NCBI GenBank assembly: GCA_003523255.1
Contig: DPGH01000014.1
Span: 105,636 to 137,578 of the forward strand
Length of the DNA stretch: 31,943 nucleotides
Direction of reading: 5' to 3'
Source: Clostridiales bacterium
GTDB lineage: Bacteria; Bacillota; Clostridia; Christensenellales; Borkfalkiaceae
Shown here: positions 1 through 6,881 of the stretch, one piece after another
Position numbering within the stretch: position 1 is the stretch's first letter
How the letters are laid out: every line of letters starts with the position of its first letter
Position numbers and translations under genes: made by a program
Notes under the pieces: model-generated
Told to the model about the DNA's origin: nothing
Database searches by the model: none
Seen by the model: the letters and a program-made list of their open reading frames with translations, nothing else

Positions 1-68
1 GCAAGGCTCACCATGCACGGCATAGCCATACACGCCGCGAGTATTATACTCGCTATCTTTCTTTTCAT
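1..68 (-). CDS. N-terminus of a secreted protein (partial)
   Basis: Only the first 22 codons are present; the gene continues past the left edge. The ATG at 68-66 is preceded by a good ribosome site (GGGAGGA, 77-83, 8 nt spacing). The peptide starts MKRKIASIILAACMAMPC: a basic n-region then a hydrophobic stretch, i.e. a Sec signal peptide. Cysteines at residues 13 and 18 leave a lipoprotein possible, but no clear lipobox is visible in the part shown. Function cannot be said. Confidence 0.6.
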   Translation of the reverse strand, partial: MKRKIASIILAACMAMPCMVSL

Positions 69-98
69 TTTCTGTGTCCTCCCACAACTTTTTTGTTT

Positions 99-107
99 AT
101 TATATCA
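99..107 (-). promoter_or_regulatory. Extended -10 promoter of the partial secreted gene
   Basis: Read on the minus strand this is TGATATAAT, a perfect -10 (99-104) with the TGn extension (105-107) about 30 nt upstream of the start at 68. No good -35 lies 17 nt further up, as expected for an extended -10 promoter. Confidence 0.5.
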
Positions 108-191
108 TATTTCCCGCTTATCTTTTCCGTTTTTTTACAATTTTTATTCGTTTTTGCTTATTTAACGCTTTATGCGGTTGCTTTTACGTTA

Positions 192-221
192 AAGCCCCCT
201 TACATTATCGCAAGGGGGCTT
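192..221 (-). terminator. Hairpin after the aldolase operon
   Basis: A perfect 9-bp stem (192-200 with 213-221, AAGCCCCCT/AGGGGGCTT) with a 12-nt loop lies 50 nt beyond the aldolase stop. The U-run on the minus side is only three bases, while the plus side has a better T-rich tail, so direction is uncertain. The minus operon is the only transcript known to reach it. Confidence 0.5.
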
Positions 222-270
222 GTATTTTTATATTTGTTTTTGGTTTGCGCCGTAGTTTTGGCGTTCGGTT

Positions 271-1101
271 TTACGCCTTGTTTTGCGAACCGAAAACTTT
301 TATCTTTTTAATAACCGCCTGTTTTATCGCGGCGACCTTTTCCGCACGAGTGGCAAGGTAGCCGAGTTTTTGCTCTACGCTTTCTCTCATAGCGTTTTCG
401 CCTGCAATACAAAGGTCGGTAAACACGTTTATTTTGCTGACGCCCGCCGCTATCGTGTTTTTAAAGTCTTCGTCCGATAAGCCGCTGCCGCCGTGCAAAA
501 CGAGCGGAACGTTTACCGCCGCGCTTATTTCTTTAAGCCGTTCTATATTAAGTTGCGGCTTGGTTTTATACGCGCCGTGCGCCGTGCCTATGGCTACCGC
601 AAGCGCGTCTACGCCGGTTTTATTCGCAAAGTCTACCGCTTCTTTTACCGTGGTGTATCTGTCCTTTTCGCTTACGCCGGCGGCTTCTCCGACGTGTCCT
701 ATTTCACCCTCTACCGTCGCGCCGAAAGCATGCGCGATTTTAACGATTTCGGCGGTTTCTTCAAGGTTTTCTTTTTCGCCTTTAAGCGACCCGTCGAACA
801 TTATCGACGAAAACCCGAGTTTTAACGCCTCTATACACCTTTCAAAGGTTAAGCCGTGGTCGTAATGCACGACTACGGGTACCTTTGCGCGTTTTGCCGC
901 CGCCACTATAGAGGGGGCTAAAAGTTTAAGTTCGCCGTAAGGTAAAAGCACTTCTGCCGTGCCGATTATTATGGGTGAATTAAGTTCTTCCGCGGCGGAA
1001 ATCGCCGCTTCTAACATATCGGTGTCCGTCGTGTTAAAAAGTCCCACGGCGTAACCTTCTTTTTGCGCTTTTTTTAATACGCAGTCGAGATTAACTAACA
1101 T
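271..1101 (-). CDS. Class II ketose-bisphosphate aldolase (GatY/KbaY/Fba family)
   Basis: 276-residue zinc-dependent aldolase expected to split a ketose 1,6-bisphosphate (fructose or tagatose type) into dihydroxyacetone phosphate and glyceraldehyde 3-phosphate. Visible motifs: VHYDHG with catalytic Asp81 and zinc ligand His82, VEGEIG at 130-135, GTAHGAYK with His175, and LHGGSG with His203. The length fits the short GatY/KbaY type rather than long FbaA. The ATG at 1101 is chosen over an upstream in-frame Met at 1128 because AAGGAG sits 6 nt before it and the start overlaps the end of the PfkB gene by 7 nt (translational coupling). It is the last gene of the operon. It is a paralog of the glycolytic aldolase at 13453-14439; together with the neighbours this suggests a dedicated sugar-catabolic role. 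Substrate not determinable. Confidence 0.9.
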   Translation of the reverse strand: MLVNLDCVLKKAQKEGYAVGLFNTTDTDMLEAAISAAEELNSPIIIGTAEVLLPYGELKLLAPSIVAAAKRAKVPVVVHYDHGLTFERCIEALKLGFSSIMFDGSLKGEKENLEETAEIVKIAHAFGATVEGEIGHVGEAAGVSEKDRYTTVKEAVDFANKTGVDALAVAIGTAHGAYKTKPQLNIERLKEISAAVNVPLVLHGGSGLSDEDFKNTIAAGVSKINVFTDLCIAGENAMRESVEQKLGYLATRAEKVAAIKQAVIKKIKVFGSQNKA

Positions 1102-2060
1102 AATTTTCTCCTTTTTAAGTTTTTGCAAAAGTTTTCCGCTTGTTTAAGTTCCGTAACGCCGCCGGTAGCGTTTGCCGCGGTTAACGAAACGGTTGCCGCG
1201 TAAGAAGCCGCCTTTAAAATCTCTTCGTCCGATTTATCCGCGCCTATCGCAACCAGCGCGCCCGAAGTATACGCGTCTCCCGCGCCGTTGGTGCCGACTA
1301 TAAACCCTTTCGGCAAGTCAAACGAAGAAAGCGCCGTAAAACCCCTTTTAGAGGCGCACGCCCCGAATGCGGGCGCGTGAATTATAACGCGCTCTCTCAC
1401 GCCGTAACTTAAAAGTTTTTCGGTAACCGCCTGTGCGTTTTCATAGGTTGCGGGTATACCCGTAAGCCGCTCCGCCTCAACCTCGTTTATAATAAGGTTA
1501 TCAACGTATTTAAGCGCGGGCAAAACGGCGGCGTAATCGCCGTCCGCCTTGCTCACAAGGTCGATTGAAGTTTTTATGCCCGCGTCTACGGCGGATTTAA
1601 GTATCTTTATTCCGTCGCCGCCGTCTATTTTATCGAGCAATAAAAAATAACCGAGGTGCAGCATACCGATTTTTTCGGTATCCAAAACAACGCTGTCATA
1701 ACCGAACGCCGCCGAAGCGCCCGCACACGTAAAAAACGTTCTCGTTTTGCCCGGCACGCTGTACACGTCCGTAAAACTCGTGGTTGCGCCTTTAACTTTT
1801 TTAACGTTTTCGCAATTTACCCCGTTTTCGGTTAAAACGCGCGTTAAAAATTCTCCGTCAAAGTCGTCGCCCACAAGCGCGTACGCGTACACGGGCGTAT
1901 CGGGCGAAAGTTTTTTTATATCCGCCCCTACGTTATGCACGAGCCCGCCGCCCGCAAGACTTATCCCCGAAATTTCGGCAAGTTCGCCCTCTTTAGGATA
2001 TACTTTAACGGTTTTTATTCTGTCGGCTAAAAGCGTCCCCGCGACCGCTATGCCTTTCAT
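1095..2060 (-). CDS. PfkB-family sugar kinase
   Basis: 321-residue ribokinase/PfkB-type kinase that uses ATP to phosphorylate a sugar or sugar phosphate. The C-terminal signature GTNGAGDAYTSG is intact (anion hole GAGD at 259-262, catalytic base Asp262), and the N-terminal GG-rich substrate lid (ISLAGGGLVHNVGAD) is present. The ATG at 2060 (MKGIAVAGTLLADR) is preferred to the longer frame because it follows the upstream stop by 1 nt and has GAGG 9 nt before it. Sitting between a NagB-like isomerase and an aldolase, it most likely makes the 1,6-bisphosphate the aldolase cleaves (1-phosphofructokinase or tagatose-6-phosphate kinase type). That is inference from order; the family is broad. Confidence 0.87.
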   Translation of the reverse strand: MKGIAVAGTLLADRIKTVKVYPKEGELAEISGISLAGGGLVHNVGADIKKLSPDTPVYAYALVGDDFDGEFLTRVLTENGVNCENVKKVKGATTSFTDVYSVPGKTRTFFTCAGASAAFGYDSVVLDTEKIGMLHLGYFLLLDKIDGGDGIKILKSAVDAGIKTSIDLVSKADGDYAAVLPALKYVDNLIINEVEAERLTGIPATYENAQAVTEKLLSYGVRERVIIHAPAFGACASKRGFTALSSFDLPKGFIVGTNGAGDAYTSGALVAIGADKSDEEILKAASYAATVSLTAANATGGVTELKQAENFCKNLKRRKLC

Positions 2061-2061
2061 A

Positions 2062-3006
2062 TCAGTTAGCCTCGGGAACAAGCGGCCCCGCAAGTTCTTT
2101 AAGATAGAACAATTTGCCGGGAATGGTCGGTATATAAGAGGAAGTAACGTGGCGCGTAGGTCCGTATCTTAACGTCATCCATAAAGACATACCCTGCCAC
2201 TGCATCCCGCGGGAGAGCGCGCCGTCCGCCCCGCCGATTGCGTAATCCGCGCCGAACATAAGCCCGGGTCCCATTGTGTTGGCTCTGCAAGGAACGAGCG
2301 TTACCCTCGACTTAAACGAGGTTATCGCGTTCTGTTCTATCGTGAGCGGCGTAAGTTTAACGCCGAGTCCGTAAGGCGCTTTAAGCCATTCTTCGTCCGT
2401 GGCGTAATGCGCCCCGAAAGTCGGCTCCCAAAACGCTATATGGCACATTCTGCCTATGCCGTAAACGAGCACGAGTTTGGCGCCGTCTTTTTTAAGCGCG
2501 GCGATTTTGTCGGGATAAGTCGGCAAGTTGTCTTTCGTGGCAAAATTTCTGTGGTCTTTCGGCACGGTAAGGTTGCCGAGCGGGTTGTAAAACGCGTTCT
2601 CCATCGCGGTCTGAAAAGCCGCTTCTCCCGTAATGGTGTTGCCGTCTTTATCCGCCCATTCGTCCATGTTAAAACACCATACGTTTTTGCACGAAACGTT
2701 CCATTCTTTTATAAAATACACCGCCCATTTATACATGCCCATAGGTCCTACGGGGAGTATAAATATAAGTTTGCGACCTTCTTCGTTCGCTTTTCTTATT
2801 TCGTTGGCTATTTCGTGCCCCATTTTTACGTCAAACTCGGCTACGTCGCCGCATTCGACGGGGGTAAACTTTTCGTTCCAGAAAGTTTGTCTTTCGGTTA
2901 TCTCTTCGGGACGGTGCGAGCATATCTCGTCTATTTTTTTCATGTCCCAGTGCTCGGGGAAAAACCCTTCGAGTTCGCTTCCTTTTACGGTAGAATTAAA
3001 ATCCAT
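2062..3006 (-). CDS. Divergent NagB-like amino-sugar-phosphate isomerase/deaminase
   Basis: 314 residues with the glucosamine-6-phosphate deaminase/6-phosphogluconolactonase fold. Recognisable landmarks: FILPVGPMGMYKWA (phosphate-binding region, about 82-95), FNMDEW with Asp115 (the acid/base Asp72 position of E. coli NagB), and GIGRMCHIAFWEP at 183-195, which aligns with NagB GIG-x-DGHIAFNEP. The His (189) and Glu (194) are kept, but the catalytic Asp141 position is Met187 and the next Gly is Cys188. It is also longer than NagB (about 266), with extra N-terminal sequence. A changed substrate or a pure aldose-ketose isomerisation is possible. AAGGAGAT precedes the ATG; 29 nt separate it from the deacetylase gene. 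Family placement is good; the exact reaction is unknown. Confidence 0.78.
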   Translation of the reverse strand: MDFNSTVKGSELEGFFPEHWDMKKIDEICSHRPEEITERQTFWNEKFTPVECGDVAEFDVKMGHEIANEIRKANEEGRKLIFILPVGPMGMYKWAVYFIKEWNVSCKNVWCFNMDEWADKDGNTITGEAAFQTAMENAFYNPLGNLTVPKDHRNFATKDNLPTYPDKIAALKKDGAKLVLVYGIGRMCHIAFWEPTFGAHYATDEEWLKAPYGLGVKLTPLTIEQNAITSFKSRVTLVPCRANTMGPGLMFGADYAIGGADGALSRGMQWQGMSLWMTLRYGPTRHVTSSYIPTIPGKLFYLKELAGPLVPEAN

Positions 3007-3035
3007 TTTTTATATCTCCTTTGATTTTAATAAAT

Positions 3036-3740
3036 TTACGGCAACAACCTTTTCGTTGTGCCTTTTAAGTACGCTTTACACATTTTGTAGCCTTCCGCAT
3101 AGCCCGCGCCGCACTGGTAGCCGCGATAACGCGAACACGTTTTAACCATATCCGGAAAGTCTATTCCGTCATGGTCGCGCATCCATTTTATCTGACTTTC
3201 GTGGCATTCGAGCATTTTGAGCTTTAAGTCTATTTCTTCCGAAATATCCACGAATTCGTCCGGCACGAAATTTACGCCCGCAAGCGTATCCATATAGTAT
3301 ATAGGTACGAGTTTGGCGGGATTAGGCTCCTTAGAACGGTAATTAGGCAGAGTCGCGGCAAAACTCGCGTCGAAAACGAGTTTAGACGCCGCTACGTGGT
3401 CCGGCATATAATCGTCGGGATTATGCGTGATTATAAAGTCGGGGTCGGCGTATTTTATAACGTCCACAACCGCGTCGCGCGATTTTTTATTGTCCGAAAA
3501 CATATCGAGGTCGTTAAACCCCGCCGAAATAACTTCTATTCCCGCAAGCGCGCCCGCCTTTCTCGCCTCTTCTCTCCTTATAACCGTAAGTTCGTCCGGC
3601 GGAATGATTACGTGCCCTAAATTACCCGTAGAAAGATGGCAGGTTATAACCTTATCCCCGCGCTTTACGCATTTGATAAGCGTACCCGCGCAAGCGATTT
3701 CCACGTCGTCGGGATGACAACCTATTGCAAGAACTCTCAT
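3036..3740 (-). CDS. PIG-L/LmbE family N-deacetylase
   Basis: 234-residue zinc-dependent deacetylase of the family that removes N-acetyl groups from sugar conjugates (MshB, BshB, PIG-L, chitooligosaccharide deacetylases). The metal site is visible: HPDDVE at 9-14 (His9, Asp12) and HNPDDYMPDH at 106-115 (His115 as third ligand). It has no signal peptide, so it acts in the cytoplasm. It is the first gene of the minus-strand operon, with AAGGAG 5-6 nt before the ATG, and is followed by the NagB-like gene. In this setting it probably deacetylates an N-acetylamino sugar or its phosphate before the isomerase. No thiol-biosynthesis partner (BshA/BshC type) is in the window, which argues against bacillithiol. 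Confidence 0.85.
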   Translation of the reverse strand: MRVLAIGCHPDDVEIACAGTLIKCVKRGDKVITCHLSTGNLGHVIIPPDELTVIRREEARKAGALAGIEVISAGFNDLDMFSDNKKSRDAVVDVIKYADPDFIITHNPDDYMPDHVAASKLVFDASFAATLPNYRSKEPNPAKLVPIYYMDTLAGVNFVPDEFVDISEEIDLKLKMLECHESQIKWMRDHDGIDFPDMVKTCSRYRGYQCGAGYAEGYKMCKAYLKGTTKRLLP

Positions 3741-3798
3741 ATACTCTCCTTATAATTTTATTTTCGTTATTATTTTATAACCGCCGCCGCACAATAGC

Positions 3799-3827
3799 AA
3801 TATACGCCGCTATCTAAAATATGTAAA
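3799..3827 (-). promoter_or_regulatory. Promoter of the deacetylase-NagB-PfkB-aldolase operon
   Basis: Minus-strand TTTACA (3822-3827), 17-nt spacer, TATATT (3799-3804), predicting a start near 3792 and a leader of about 50 nt. The -35 lies inside the palindrome at 3823-3846. Confidence 0.6.
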
Positions 3828-3846
3828 AAAGTATACTGTTTTTTAC
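3823..3846. promoter_or_regulatory. Palindrome in the divergent AraC/operon region (candidate operator)
   Basis: Perfect 8-bp arms GTAAAAAA and TTTTTTAC separated by 8 bp containing GTATAC. It overlaps the -35 of the minus operon and ends 10 bp before the -35 of the AraC gene, so one bound protein could control both directions. Confidence 0.4.
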
Positions 3847-3856
3847 AATGCTTTAA

Positions 3857-3885
3857 TTGACAATTTACTGCCCCGATGCTATCAT
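3857..3885 (+). promoter_or_regulatory. Promoter of the AraC gene, apparently leaderless
   Basis: TTGACA (3857-3862), 17-nt spacer, TATCAT (3880-3885). The predicted start point coincides with the A of the ATG at 3892, and no ribosome-binding sequence is present before that ATG. Confidence 0.6.
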
Positions 3886-3891
3886 TTATTT

Positions 3892-4761
3892 ATGAAATAT
3901 TACAAATATAAGATTGAAAACCTGATAAAAATAACCGAAATCGTTACCGTACATTATTTCGATTTTGATAAAAACTTTATATCCGATACGGAATCGCACG
4001 ATTTTTGGGAAATGGTTTATGCGGAGCGAGGCGATCTGATATGCTTTAACGACGGAAAAAAAACGGTTTTAAAGCAAGGCGAAGCGTTGTTTCATAAGCC
4101 GATGGAAGAACACTCGCTTAAAGCGAACGGCAAAACTTCGCCGAAAGTAATAATAATATCTTTCAACAGTCGGAGCGAGGCGTTGAGCATATTCGCCTCT
4201 AAAACGGTAAAAGTTAAAAACGAAGCGCAAAGTCTGCTTTACTCTATTGTAAACGAAGCGAAAAAAACTTTCGACCTGCCGTATTCCGACCCTGCGCTTA
4301 AAAAAATGCCTCTTGCAGAAAAACCCGCGCTCGGCGGGCTGCAAATGATTAAAAATTATGCGGAAATACTTTTGATAACGCTTATTCGCGACGAAACCGA
4401 CGTAAACGGTGAAAACAAAATCTTCGTTCTTCCTAAATCACACGATAAAATCTCGGGGAGAATAAGCGAAATTTTATCCGAAGGCGGCGCAAACGTTAAA
4501 ATCGACGACCTTGCAGGCGCGCTCGGGTATTCTAAATCTTATCTGTTTAAGGTATTTAAATTAGAAACCGGCACGACGATAAATTCGTTCAAGAAAACCG
4601 TTTTGATAAACCGCGCGCAAAGTCTGCTTGCAAAAACCGACCTTTCGGTAACGGAAATCGCAGAAAAACTCGGGTTTGACACGCAAAGTTATTTTACCAA
4701 ATTTTTTACGCTTAACGCGCGCGTTACCCCTACCGAATACCGAAAAATTCACCGCGCATAA
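3892..4761 (+). CDS. AraC/XylS family transcriptional regulator
   Basis: 289 residues: an N-terminal cupin-like sensing domain (about 35-110, with FWEMVYAERG and the HKPMEEHSL turn) and a C-terminal double helix-turn-helix (about 190-287). The second recognition helix region has the family pattern LSVTEIAEKLGFDTQSYFTKFFTLNARVTPTEYRK. It is a cytoplasmic DNA-binding protein that normally senses a small ligand such as a sugar. It is transcribed away from the amino-sugar operon across 151 bp, so it is the probable regulator of that operon (inference). The ATG at 3892 has no Shine-Dalgarno sequence and lies about 7 nt after the -10, suggesting a leaderless mRNA; the N-terminus reads like a normal start for this subfamily. 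Confidence 0.9.
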   Translation: MKYYKYKIENLIKITEIVTVHYFDFDKNFISDTESHDFWEMVYAERGDLICFNDGKKTVLKQGEALFHKPMEEHSLKANGKTSPKVIIISFNSRSEALSIFASKTVKVKNEAQSLLYSIVNEAKKTFDLPYSDPALKKMPLAEKPALGGLQMIKNYAEILLITLIRDETDVNGENKIFVLPKSHDKISGRISEILSEGGANVKIDDLAGALGYSKSYLFKVFKLETGTTINSFKKTVLINRAQSLLAKTDLSVTEIAEKLGFDTQSYFTKFFTLNARVTPTEYRKIHRA

Positions 4762-4797
4762 CCGCCGTCTACTTTAACCTTACGCGTTTAACGCGCA

Positions 4798-4827
4798 AAA
4801 AGCGTTGCGGAAAACCGCAACGCTTTT
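4798..4827. terminator. Bidirectional terminator between araC-type gene and rpmF
   Basis: Perfect 13-bp stem (4798-4810 with 4815-4827, AAAAGCGTTGCGG) with a 4-nt AAAA loop. The A/T ends give a U-run in both directions, so it serves the plus AraC gene and the minus rpmF. Confidence 0.85.
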
Positions 4828-4866
4828 AATAACGTTTTTTGGGTTTTTAAGAAAACCGAACCGTAA

Positions 4867-5070
4867 TCAGTCCTTCTTTTCTTTCTTTTTGTCTACGTCG
4901 ATAACCTGCTTGCCGTCGTAATAGCCGCACTTGGGGCATACCTTATGGGACGCTTTAAGTTCGTGGCACTGGGGGCATTCAGCAAGATTAGGGGTGGCTA
5001 AACTGTTTTTCCATTGAGCGAATCTCGAACTCGTTTTGCTCTGGGACTTTTTACTTTTCTGTACTGCCAT
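4867..5070 (-). CDS. rpmF: 50S ribosomal protein L32
   Basis: 67 residues with the L32 pattern: a basic Ser/Lys-rich N-terminus (MAVQKSKKSQSKTSSRFAQW) and a zinc ribbon with Cys32, Cys35, Cys45 and Cys48 (CPQC...CPKCGYY). It is the zinc-binding (C+) form. The C-terminal tail DVDKKKEKKD is slightly longer and more charged than usual. It follows the DUF177 gene by 19 nt in the conserved DUF177-rpmF pair. Confidence 0.96.
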   Translation of the reverse strand: MAVQKSKKSQSKTSSRFAQWKNSLATPNLAECPQCHELKASHKVCPKCGYYDGKQVIDVDKKKEKKD

Positions 5071-5089
5071 TGTATTCTACTCTCCCTGT

Positions 5090-5530
5090 TTATTTTTCAC
5101 ATTTACATTCTTCGTCGTTCAAGTTAACGCCGCAACCCTCACAAATACCTTTGCAATCTTTTGAACACAAAAAGTTTATTGGGAACTCGGTTGCGATAAC
5201 GTCGTCGACTATTTCCGCTAAGTTTACTTTATCGTTTACTATCGAATAACCGTCCGGGTTATTTTTGAAAACTTCTTCTTCAAACGGAAAAACGTAATCG
5301 TTTACCGTTTTTTTAAGGCACCGCGTGCACTCGCCCGAAACCGAAAACGACACTTCGCCACGCACGACAGCCGTACCGTCCTCCGTAACGGCGATATCGC
5401 CGTTAACCTTTACGGGCAAAACAATTTCCGCCCCCGGCAAACTTATCAACTCTTTCTCCGGTTCGTACTCGAAGAAAAAATCGCACTCGGTTTTGCCGCT
5501 CCTTAAAAGTTTTCTTAAATCGAAAATCAT
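5090..5530 (-). CDS. DUF177/YceD family protein (23S rRNA accumulation)
   Basis: 146 residues. The family (YceD, plant DUF177) is linked to 23S rRNA accumulation and is regularly encoded before rpmF, as here. The sequence shows two Cys pairs: CTRC at 68-71 and a C-terminal cluster (Cys122, 126, 130, 133, 142, 144), giving a probable metal-binding fold in the Clostridia version. It has a near-consensus promoter but a very short leader (about 20 nt) with no recognisable Shine-Dalgarno before the ATG at 5530, which is unusual beside neighbours with strong sites. Confidence 0.87.
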   Translation of the reverse strand: MIFDLRKLLRSGKTECDFFFEYEPEKELISLPGAEIVLPVKVNGDIAVTEDGTAVVRGEVSFSVSGECTRCLKKTVNDYVFPFEEEVFKNNPDGYSIVNDKVNLAEIVDDVIATEFPINFLCSKDCKGICEGCGVNLNDEECKCEK

Positions 5531-5555
5531 AATACGCTAACTTAACAGCCTTTCA

Positions 5556-5584
5556 AGTATATACTATTTAAAATACCTTGTCAA
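5556..5584 (-). promoter_or_regulatory. Strong promoter of DUF177-rpmF
   Basis: Minus-strand TTGACA (5579-5584), 17-nt spacer, TATACT (5556-5561); start point near 5549. Close to perfect sigma-A consensus, fitting ribosomal protein expression. Confidence 0.8.
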
Positions 5585-5628
5585 CTTTTTTCGCTAAAAA
5601 AGTTATTTATGCGCGCGTCTTTACGCGC
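5583..5628 (-). other. Two hairpins between ackA and the DUF177 promoter
   Basis: A GC stem (5613-5618 with 5623-5628, GCGCGT/ACGCGC, 4-nt loop) and an A/T stem (5583-5591 with 5596-5604, AACTTTTTT/AAAAAAGTT, 4-nt loop). Together they may end the pta-ackA transcript; the U-run is separated from the GC stem by about 10 nt, so this is not a classical terminator. The second stem touches the -35 of the next promoter. Confidence 0.35.
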
Positions 5629-5646
5629 AAAACCTTACTAATCGGG

Positions 5647-6852
5647 TTATTTTATCAAGCCCTCGGTAAGCGCAACCGTTTCTCTCGCGATGGAAAGTTC
5701 TTCGTTCGTCGGTAAAACGATGATTTTTACCTTTGAATCCTCCGCGTTGATAAAGCCCACGCCCGAAGAATATTCTTCGTTTTTCTTTTCGTCGAACTTC
5801 GCCCCGAGATACTCCATGTTTTCCATCACGAGCCCTCTGATAAGCGGAGAATGTTCGCCTATGCCGCCGGTAAACACGATAGCGTCTACACCGCCGAGCA
5901 CCGCGGCATAGCTGCCGACGTACTTTTTAACCCTGTAAGCGAGCATTTCGAGTGCGAGTTTGGCTTTTTCGTTGCCGCCTTCCATAGCGGCGGTCAAGTC
6001 TCTTAAATCGCTCGAAAGGTTACCGGACACGCCGTAAACGCCGCATTTTTTGTTAAGGAAGTTTACGACTTCTTCGGGTTTAAGACCGAGTTTAACTCTC
6101 ATATAATCTACCGCGGCGGGGTCGATATCGCCCGAACGCGTACCCATAACGAGTCCTTCGAGAGGGGTAAAGCCCATGGACGTATCCATACATTTGCCGC
6201 CCGCTACCGCGGAGAGAGAAGAGCCGTTGCCGAGGTGGCAGATTATCATTTTGGCGTTTTTATCGTCTAAAAGTTTAGCGGTTTCTTCGCTCACGAATTT
6301 ATGAGACGTTCCGTGAAAGCCGTATTTTCTTATTTTATACTTCTCGTATGCGTCGTAAGGTATAGCGTACATATACGCCTTAGGCGGCATGGTGGAATGG
6401 AACGTGGTATCGAATACCGCAACCATAGGCACGCCTTTCATTACTTCGCGGCAACTTTTAATGCAAGCGATGTTGCCGGGCATATGTAAGGGTCCGAGTT
6501 CCGCGTTCTTTTCGCAAATTCTTACCACCTCGTCGTCGATAACGACGGAGCATTTAAAGTCTTCGCCCGAATGGAGCACCCTGTGCCCTACCGCGGAAAT
6601 TTCGTCCATGCTTTTAAGCGCGCCCTTTTCGGGGTCGAGCATAGCTTTTAAAACGAGTTCCATCGCCTCTTTGTGAGTAGGCATATCCTGCTTTATTACG
6701 ATTTCTCTGCCGTCCGCGGTCTTTTGAGTTAAAACGCCGCCGTCGAACGTTATGCGTTCGCATAAACCTTTAAGTATTACGCTCTCATTCTCCATATTGA
6801 TAAGTTGATATTTAAGCGAAGAACTGCCTGCGTTTATTACGAGAATTTTCAT
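5647..6852 (-). CDS. ackA: Acetate kinase
   Basis: 401 residues, usual length. Acetyl phosphate + ADP gives acetate + ATP, the ATP-yielding last step of fermentative acetate production; cytoplasmic. Both signatures are present: VINAGSSSLKY at 5-15 and MGFTPLEGLVMGTRSGDIDP, plus GFHGTSH and the C-terminal FTGGIGEHS. An AGGAGA site precedes the ATG at 6852. It follows pta by 29 nt and is co-transcribed with it. Confidence 0.97.
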   Translation of the reverse strand: MKILVINAGSSSLKYQLINMENESVILKGLCERITFDGGVLTQKTADGREIVIKQDMPTHKEAMELVLKAMLDPEKGALKSMDEISAVGHRVLHSGEDFKCSVVIDDEVVRICEKNAELGPLHMPGNIACIKSCREVMKGVPMVAVFDTTFHSTMPPKAYMYAIPYDAYEKYKIRKYGFHGTSHKFVSEETAKLLDDKNAKMIICHLGNGSSLSAVAGGKCMDTSMGFTPLEGLVMGTRSGDIDPAAVDYMRVKLGLKPEEVVNFLNKKCGVYGVSGNLSSDLRDLTAAMEGGNEKAKLALEMLAYRVKKYVGSYAAVLGGVDAIVFTGGIGEHSPLIRGLVMENMEYLGAKFDEKKNEEYSSGVGFINAEDSKVKIIVLPTNEELSIARETVALTEGLIK

Positions 6853-6881
6853 TACTGTCTCCTGTGATTATATATTTTTTA

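Noticed and set aside
271..1101. Calling the first aldolase the glycolytic fba
   Set aside because: A second class II aldolase (13453-14439) has the glycolytic-type length, own promoter and high-expression codon use; this one is embedded in the amino-sugar operon.
3036..3740. BshB/MshB role (bacillithiol or mycothiol synthesis) for the PIG-L protein
   Set aside because: No glycosyltransferase or Cys ligase partner is present; the neighbours are a NagB-like protein, a kinase and an aldolase.
4069..4344. Minus-strand frame antisense to the AraC gene
   Set aside because: Shadow of the AraC coding frame, with no ribosome site and Arg/Phe-rich random-looking sequence.
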